From positions 1 to 9,647 of the forward strand of contig JAJBTP010000622.1 of assembly GCA_020860805.1 (NCBI GenBank): a stretch of DNA of 9,647 nucleotides, written 5' to 3'. The notes beneath the pieces are model-generated. The model had not been told where the DNA came from and did not search any database. It saw only the letters and a list, made by a program, of their open reading frames with translations. The stretch comes from Tannerellaceae bacterium. GTDB lineage: Bacteria; Bacteroidota; Bacteroidia; Bacteroidales; Tannerellaceae. Shown piece by piece: positions 6,175 through 9,647 of this stretch; the first letter of the stretch is position 1, and each line of letters opens with the position of its first letter. A program made the translations under genes and the position numbers.

Positions 6175-7527
6175 TCAACGGAATGCATTGTTTTTCATGT
6201 TTTTAACGTGTCTGGCAAGAAATATCCAGGCAAAAGAAGCCGCCATAATATCCGATAAGGGACTGGCATACCATATCCCATCCAATCCTAAAAAGGGTGG
6301 GAGCAAAATAACAGCAGGTAAAAGAAACAATACCTGCCGGCTTAAACTCAGGAATATAGATTTCCACGCCATTCCTATACTCTGGAAAAACTGACTGATT
6401 ACAATCTGGCTCCCTACTACTAAAAAAGCACTCAAACAAAGCTTCAGACCATTCGCGGATATTTCTATTAAATCCGGGTCTACCGTAAAAGCCACCACAA
6501 TCAGGGTAGGAAACAGCTGACTTACCACCCATCCCAATCCGGTAACACAAGTAGCCGTAATCACCACCAGTTTCAACGTTTGCAAAACCCGTTTCTGATT
6601 GCCGGCTCCATAATTATACCCCACTATCGGTTGCATTCCCTGGGCTATTCCCACAATTAACATGATATTCAGCAGAGCTACACTATTAATAATACCATTT
6701 GCTCCAATCGCCAAATCACCCCCATAGAGTTTAAGAGAGTAATTTAAAAAAACACTCACCAGGCTTGCGGCCATTTGCATAGAAAAAGGAGAGATACCAA
6801 TAGTAACAATCCCTGCAATAGCTTCCCTCTGCAAACGGAAACATTTTTTTGTAAAATGCAACAGACTTTTTTTATCTATAAAATGAGACAAGACATAGCC
6901 GGCACTTACGCCCATCGAAATGATAGTTGCAATGGCTGCTCCCTGAATACCCATATCCAACACTAAGATAAAAAGAGCATCCAGCAGTATATTTAAAACA
7001 GCACCAATAATCATCGTAAACATAGCTTTACGAGGATATCCGGAAGCTCTCATCATGGCATTAAACCCAAAACTCAAACTGGCAAAAAGATTTCCGGGAA
7101 CCGTGATATAAAGATAATCCGCAGCATAGGGAATAGTCCTTTCACTCCCTCCAAACAAAACCAAAAGTTCTTCCATAAAAAGCATGCAGGGAAGGATCGT
7201 GAGTGTAGAGAGAATAAGTATAAGAACGAAGGCATTCCCCAGAATACGTTCAGCCTTATGAGTTTCTTTACGTCCCAGATAAATAGAAATCCGGGCGGCT
7301 GCTCCTGCTCCTACCAACATACCAAATGCCTGCAGGAAAAGAAAAATAGGGAAAGTCAATGTCAGCCCGGAGATAGCATAGGGTCCTACGCCCTGCCCGA
7401 TAAAAATACGGTCAACAATATTATACAATGAATTGATAAGAGTTCCTATAACTGCCGGAATTGCATACTGCAAAAGCAAGCGCCCTGTCTTCTCGTGTTC
7501 CAGCTTGTGGGTTATTTCATTATTCAT
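6175..7527 (-). CDS. MATE family efflux transporter (MepA-like)
   Basis: A 450-residue, very hydrophobic inner-membrane protein with about twelve predicted membrane segments, the normal size for the multidrug and toxin extrusion family. Family marks are IPAVIGTLINSLYNIVDRIFIG (23-44), MMRASGYPRKAM (158-169), LNILLDALFI (178-187) and GIAQGMQPIVGYNYGAGN (293-310) at the start of the second half. These proteins export organic cations or other small molecules in exchange for sodium or protons; the substrate cannot be told here. Its ATG overlaps the stop of the upstream ABC ATPase gene by four bases (ATGA) and no Shine-Dalgarno is seen, so translation is probably coupled. That places it in the importer operon. 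Confidence 0.92.
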   Translation of the reverse strand: MNNEITHKLEHEKTGRLLLQYAIPAVIGTLINSLYNIVDRIFIGQGVGPYAISGLTLTFPIFLFLQAFGMLVGAGAAARISIYLGRKETHKAERILGNAFVLILILSTLTILPCMLFMEELLVLFGGSERTIPYAADYLYITVPGNLFASLSFGFNAMMRASGYPRKAMFTMIIGAVLNILLDALFILVLDMGIQGAAIATIISMGVSAGYVLSHFIDKKSLLHFTKKCFRLQREAIAGIVTIGISPFSMQMAASLVSVFLNYSLKLYGGDLAIGANGIINSVALLNIMLIVGIAQGMQPIVGYNYGAGNQKRVLQTLKLVVITATCVTGLGWVVSQLFPTLIVVAFTVDPDLIEISANGLKLCLSAFLVVGSQIVISQFFQSIGMAWKSIFLSLSRQVLFLLPAVILLPPFLGLDGIWYASPLSDIMAASFAWIFLARHVKNMKNNAFR

Positions 7528-8540
7528 TTGCCGGACTGTATTTGTTGGACTTTTTCAATCAGTTCTGCAACCGAACAAACGGTCAGTTCCAAGCCTCCCA
7601 CCGGCTGTAAAATTATTTTTTTAGGACTAACACAGGATATATTTAAATAAGAGGCATTCACAGGAGAAGGTAAATAACCATTCTTCAACATGGCATTTCC
7701 GACCCAGTAAGCTGTTTGAAAATCCCCTTCAATACCAACAGGACGAGCGGGAGCAACGGCACTTAACCTTCCGGTAGAAGAGTCAAAAACAATTCCTTCT
7801 TTATTAAAAAACGAGCCAAAACAGCCGTCCATAATTAAATCTTCAGGTGTTCCGACTGCAAGTTTTCTGTTTTTTTCTAACAACCACAACCGGTCACCCA
7901 TCTGAATGGCTGCATCCATATCGTGCGTGGATAACAATATACTTTTTTGTTCTTCCCGGGCCAGGCGGCGTAGCAACGCCATTGTTTCTATCCGGCTTGT
8001 TACATCCAGAAAAGCAGTAGGCTCATCTAATAATATAACCGGACATTCCTGAGCCAGTGTCTTGGCTATCATTGCCTTTTGTCGTTCACCGTCACTTAAT
8101 TCAGCAACAAACTGACCTGCTTTGTGCGAGATTCCCACCCCTTCCATAGAGGATTCTATAATCTCTCTGTCGCGTTTTTTCAACTGGCCGAAAAAGCCGG
8201 TATACGGATGCCGTCCCAGCGAAACCAACTCATACACAGTAATTCCCCCTGCATTTGTTTTCTCAGTTAAAACAACACCGATAGTTAATGCCAGTTCTGA
8301 ACGGGAATACCCATCAAAAGACTTTCCCTGAAGATAAATAGTTCCTTTTAGAGCAGGCTGGAAACCGCCTAAAGTCCGGAGAAGGGTAGATTTACCGGCT
8401 CCATTCAATCCTAAAAGACAGGTTACCTCTCCGGCATATAAAGAGAGATTTAACCCTGCATGGATTAGTTTGTTTTTTCCTCTTTTCAGCGGATAGCCGA
8501 TAGATAAATCTGTTGTTTCAATAGTAATTTTCCGGTTCAT
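7524..8540 (-). CDS. FecE-type ABC transporter ATP-binding protein with C-terminal extension
   Basis: A 338-residue ATPase of the iron-siderophore/heme/cobalamin importer family. Walker A is GLNGAGKST (44-52), the signature motif LSDGERQK (148-155), Walker B VILLDEPTAFLD (168-179) and the H-loop His206. At the usual Q-loop place the sequence is VVLTEKT (89-95), so the glutamine appears to be replaced by Glu or Thr. The core ends near 235; about 100 further residues follow, while FecE proteins usually stop around 255-260. This tail contains VGGLELT and an amphipathic C-terminal helix (AELIEKVQQIQSGK) and is not recognised. The gene lies seven bases after the permease gene, whose TAG stop runs directly into AGGAAA and ATG. 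Hydrolysis would power uptake through the neighbouring permease. Confidence 0.9.
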   Translation of the reverse strand: MNRKITIETTDLSIGYPLKRGKNKLIHAGLNLSLYAGEVTCLLGLNGAGKSTLLRTLGGFQPALKGTIYLQGKSFDGYSRSELALTIGVVLTEKTNAGGITVYELVSLGRHPYTGFFGQLKKRDREIIESSMEGVGISHKAGQFVAELSDGERQKAMIAKTLAQECPVILLDEPTAFLDVTSRIETMALLRRLAREEQKSILLSTHDMDAAIQMGDRLWLLEKNRKLAVGTPEDLIMDGCFGSFFNKEGIVFDSSTGRLSAVAPARPVGIEGDFQTAYWVGNAMLKNGYLPSPVNASYLNISCVSPKKIILQPVGGLELTVCSVAELIEKVQQIQSGK

Positions 8541-8547
8541 TTTCCTA

Positions 8548-9582
8548 CTAATTAAAATACTGAATATTTTTCCGGTTTATAATTACATAAATTACAACAG
8601 GCGCACCAATTAAAGGGGTCACCGCATTTAATGGCAACAATATATTTTTTCCGGGAAGTACCATCAACAAATTACATAGCATGGCCACACAACCACCCGT
8701 CAGGAGCGTGACCGGTAAAAGTAGCTTATGATTAGAGGACCCTAATAAAAGACGGGCGATATGGGGAACCGCCAAGCCAATAAAAGAGATAGGGCCACAA
8801 AATGCAGCAGTAGTAGCCGTCAATAATCCGGTACACATCAGGATAAATGCACGGGTTCTTTTTACTTTAATACCCAGATTAGCAGCATACATTTCACCCA
8901 ATAATAAAGCATTCAACGGCTTTATCAACAAAACAGAAAAGAATAATCCGGTAAGGGTACAGAGTGAATAAAAGGGTAACATGTTCAAAGATACCCCGGA
9001 AAAATTCCCCAGCCCCCACATCACAAAAGAATGAACCTTATCTGCTGAAGCATAAAAATTGAGAATAGAGATTACTGAAGAGGCCACATACCCAATCATG
9101 ATACCTATGATTAACAGCATCACATTGTTTTTAACTTTAGCTGAAAAGTAAAGAATTAATCCAAGAACAGAACAGGCACCTAAAAAAGCAGCCAGAATAA
9201 TAGCCGGATAGCCATTCACAGGTAAATCACCTAACTGTGACAGAGTACCACCCAACCACAACATAACTGCAGCAACTCCCAAATTAGCCCCATCACTTAT
9301 CCCCAGGATGGAAGGACCTGCCAAAGGATTACGAAAAAGAGTCTGTAGTAATAAGCCGCTAACAGCCAGAGAAGCACCTGCTAATAAAGCCGTCAGCGCC
9401 TGTGGTAAACGGGATTGTAAAACAATCGCCTGCCACGAAACCCGTTCCGGTGTATTTCCTATTAATATATTAAAAACACTTTCCACCGGAATAGATACAG
9501 AGCCATATACCAGATTTGCCAGAAACAGAAAGATAATTGAAAAAGCCAGTAATAGATATATCCGGATGCTTTGTTTATTCAT
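8548..9582 (-). CDS. FecCD family ABC transporter permease
   Basis: A 344-residue polytopic inner-membrane protein, the normal length for the BtuC/FecD/FhuB family. The hallmark segments are RLPQALTALLAGASLAVSG (58-76), QTLFRNPLAGPSILG (80-94), VMWGLGNFSG (187-196) and GPISFIGLAVPHIARLLLG (263-281), the last containing the loop that couples to the ATPase. It would form a homodimeric channel with the ATPase encoded seven bases downstream, importing a ferric siderophore, heme or cobalamin; nothing in the window decides which. A periplasmic binding protein is expected upstream, outside the window. No clear Shine-Dalgarno lies at the ATG, which is supported by the typical N-terminal membrane segment directly after it. 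Confidence 0.92.
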   Translation of the reverse strand: MNKQSIRIYLLLAFSIIFLFLANLVYGSVSIPVESVFNILIGNTPERVSWQAIVLQSRLPQALTALLAGASLAVSGLLLQTLFRNPLAGPSILGISDGANLGVAAVMLWLGGTLSQLGDLPVNGYPAIILAAFLGACSVLGLILYFSAKVKNNVMLLIIGIMIGYVASSVISILNFYASADKVHSFVMWGLGNFSGVSLNMLPFYSLCTLTGLFFSVLLIKPLNALLLGEMYAANLGIKVKRTRAFILMCTGLLTATTAAFCGPISFIGLAVPHIARLLLGSSNHKLLLPVTLLTGGCVAMLCNLLMVLPGKNILLPLNAVTPLIGAPVVIYVIINRKNIQYFN

Positions 9583-9623
9583 ATCACAAAGATATGAGAT
9601 TTTCTGCTATTTATCCTCTATTT

Positions 9624-9647
9624 TCATTTATCCAGTAAATTCAGAAC
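9624..9647 (-). CDS. Possible last codons of an upstream gene
   Basis: On the minus strand the window's last bases can be read as VLNLLDK followed by TGA at 9624. This would be the end of a gene 41 bases upstream of the permease start, where a substrate-binding protein is expected. Eight codons are too few to prove coding; the call rests on position only. Confidence 0.2.
   Translation of the reverse strand, partial: VLNLLDK

Noticed and set aside
9587..9594. TATCTTTG promoter box before the permease gene
   Set aside because: It matches TAnnTTTG but lies five bases from the ATG, which would give a leaderless message, and no -33 element is seen. The gene is more likely served by an upstream promoter outside the window.
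9583..9647. Cobalamin or other riboswitch before the transporter cluster
   Set aside because: Only 65 bases are visible, with no recognisable conserved box or multi-stem fold; the window is too short to decide further upstream.

Overview
The window looks like chromosome from an order Bacteroidales bacterium, an inference from content. It carries BACON-domain lipoprotein architecture, a DUF4251-type lipoprotein, several TAnnTTTG boxes (the Bacteroidetes -7 promoter element) at sensible distances from starts, weak Shine-Dalgarno signals, and moderate GC. A Parabacteroides- or Dysgonomonas-like host would fit, but genus cannot be settled from the sequence alone.

Layout: (1) 1-625, plus strand: the C-terminal third of an AspT/YidE-type membrane transporter, cut by the window edge and interrupted by an apparent one-base deletion near 354. 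(2) 608-2545, minus strand: a surface-type lipoprotein with two BACON domains, an Fn3-like domain and an M64 metallopeptidase domain; its 3' end overlaps the transporter's stop. (3) 2677-4963, minus strand: a two-gene operon for an NfnAB-type ferredoxin/NAD/NADP oxidoreductase, with its own promoter-like box and a very strong hairpin terminator. (4) 5058-5444, minus strand: a divergent, enlarged GroES-like protein with no groEL beside it. (5) 5488-5566: a 79-bp imperfect palindrome that fills the gap before the next gene and runs into the GroES promoter region. (6) 5568-6116, minus strand: a small DUF4251-type lipoprotein. (7) 6175-9582, minus strand: a tight cluster of FecCD-type permease, FecE-type ATPase with an unusual C-terminal extension, and MATE efflux pump, the last two overlapping by ATGA. 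A few codons of a possible upstream gene close the window.

How the genes work together: NfnA and NfnB form one redox enzyme. The permease and ATPase form the inner-membrane part of an importer for heme, siderophore or cobalamin, with the binding protein probably just outside the window. The MATE pump is translationally coupled to that importer. The rest look like independent units. No RNA gene, CRISPR array, insertion sequence or riboswitch was recognised. The longest stretch without a gene is about 130 bases (2546-2676), and it is accounted for by a terminator and a promoter. I did not find a clearly new multi-gene system. The best leads are the 79-bp palindrome, the GroES paralogue, the HExxGH variant in the M64 peptidase, and the importer-plus-MATE cluster.
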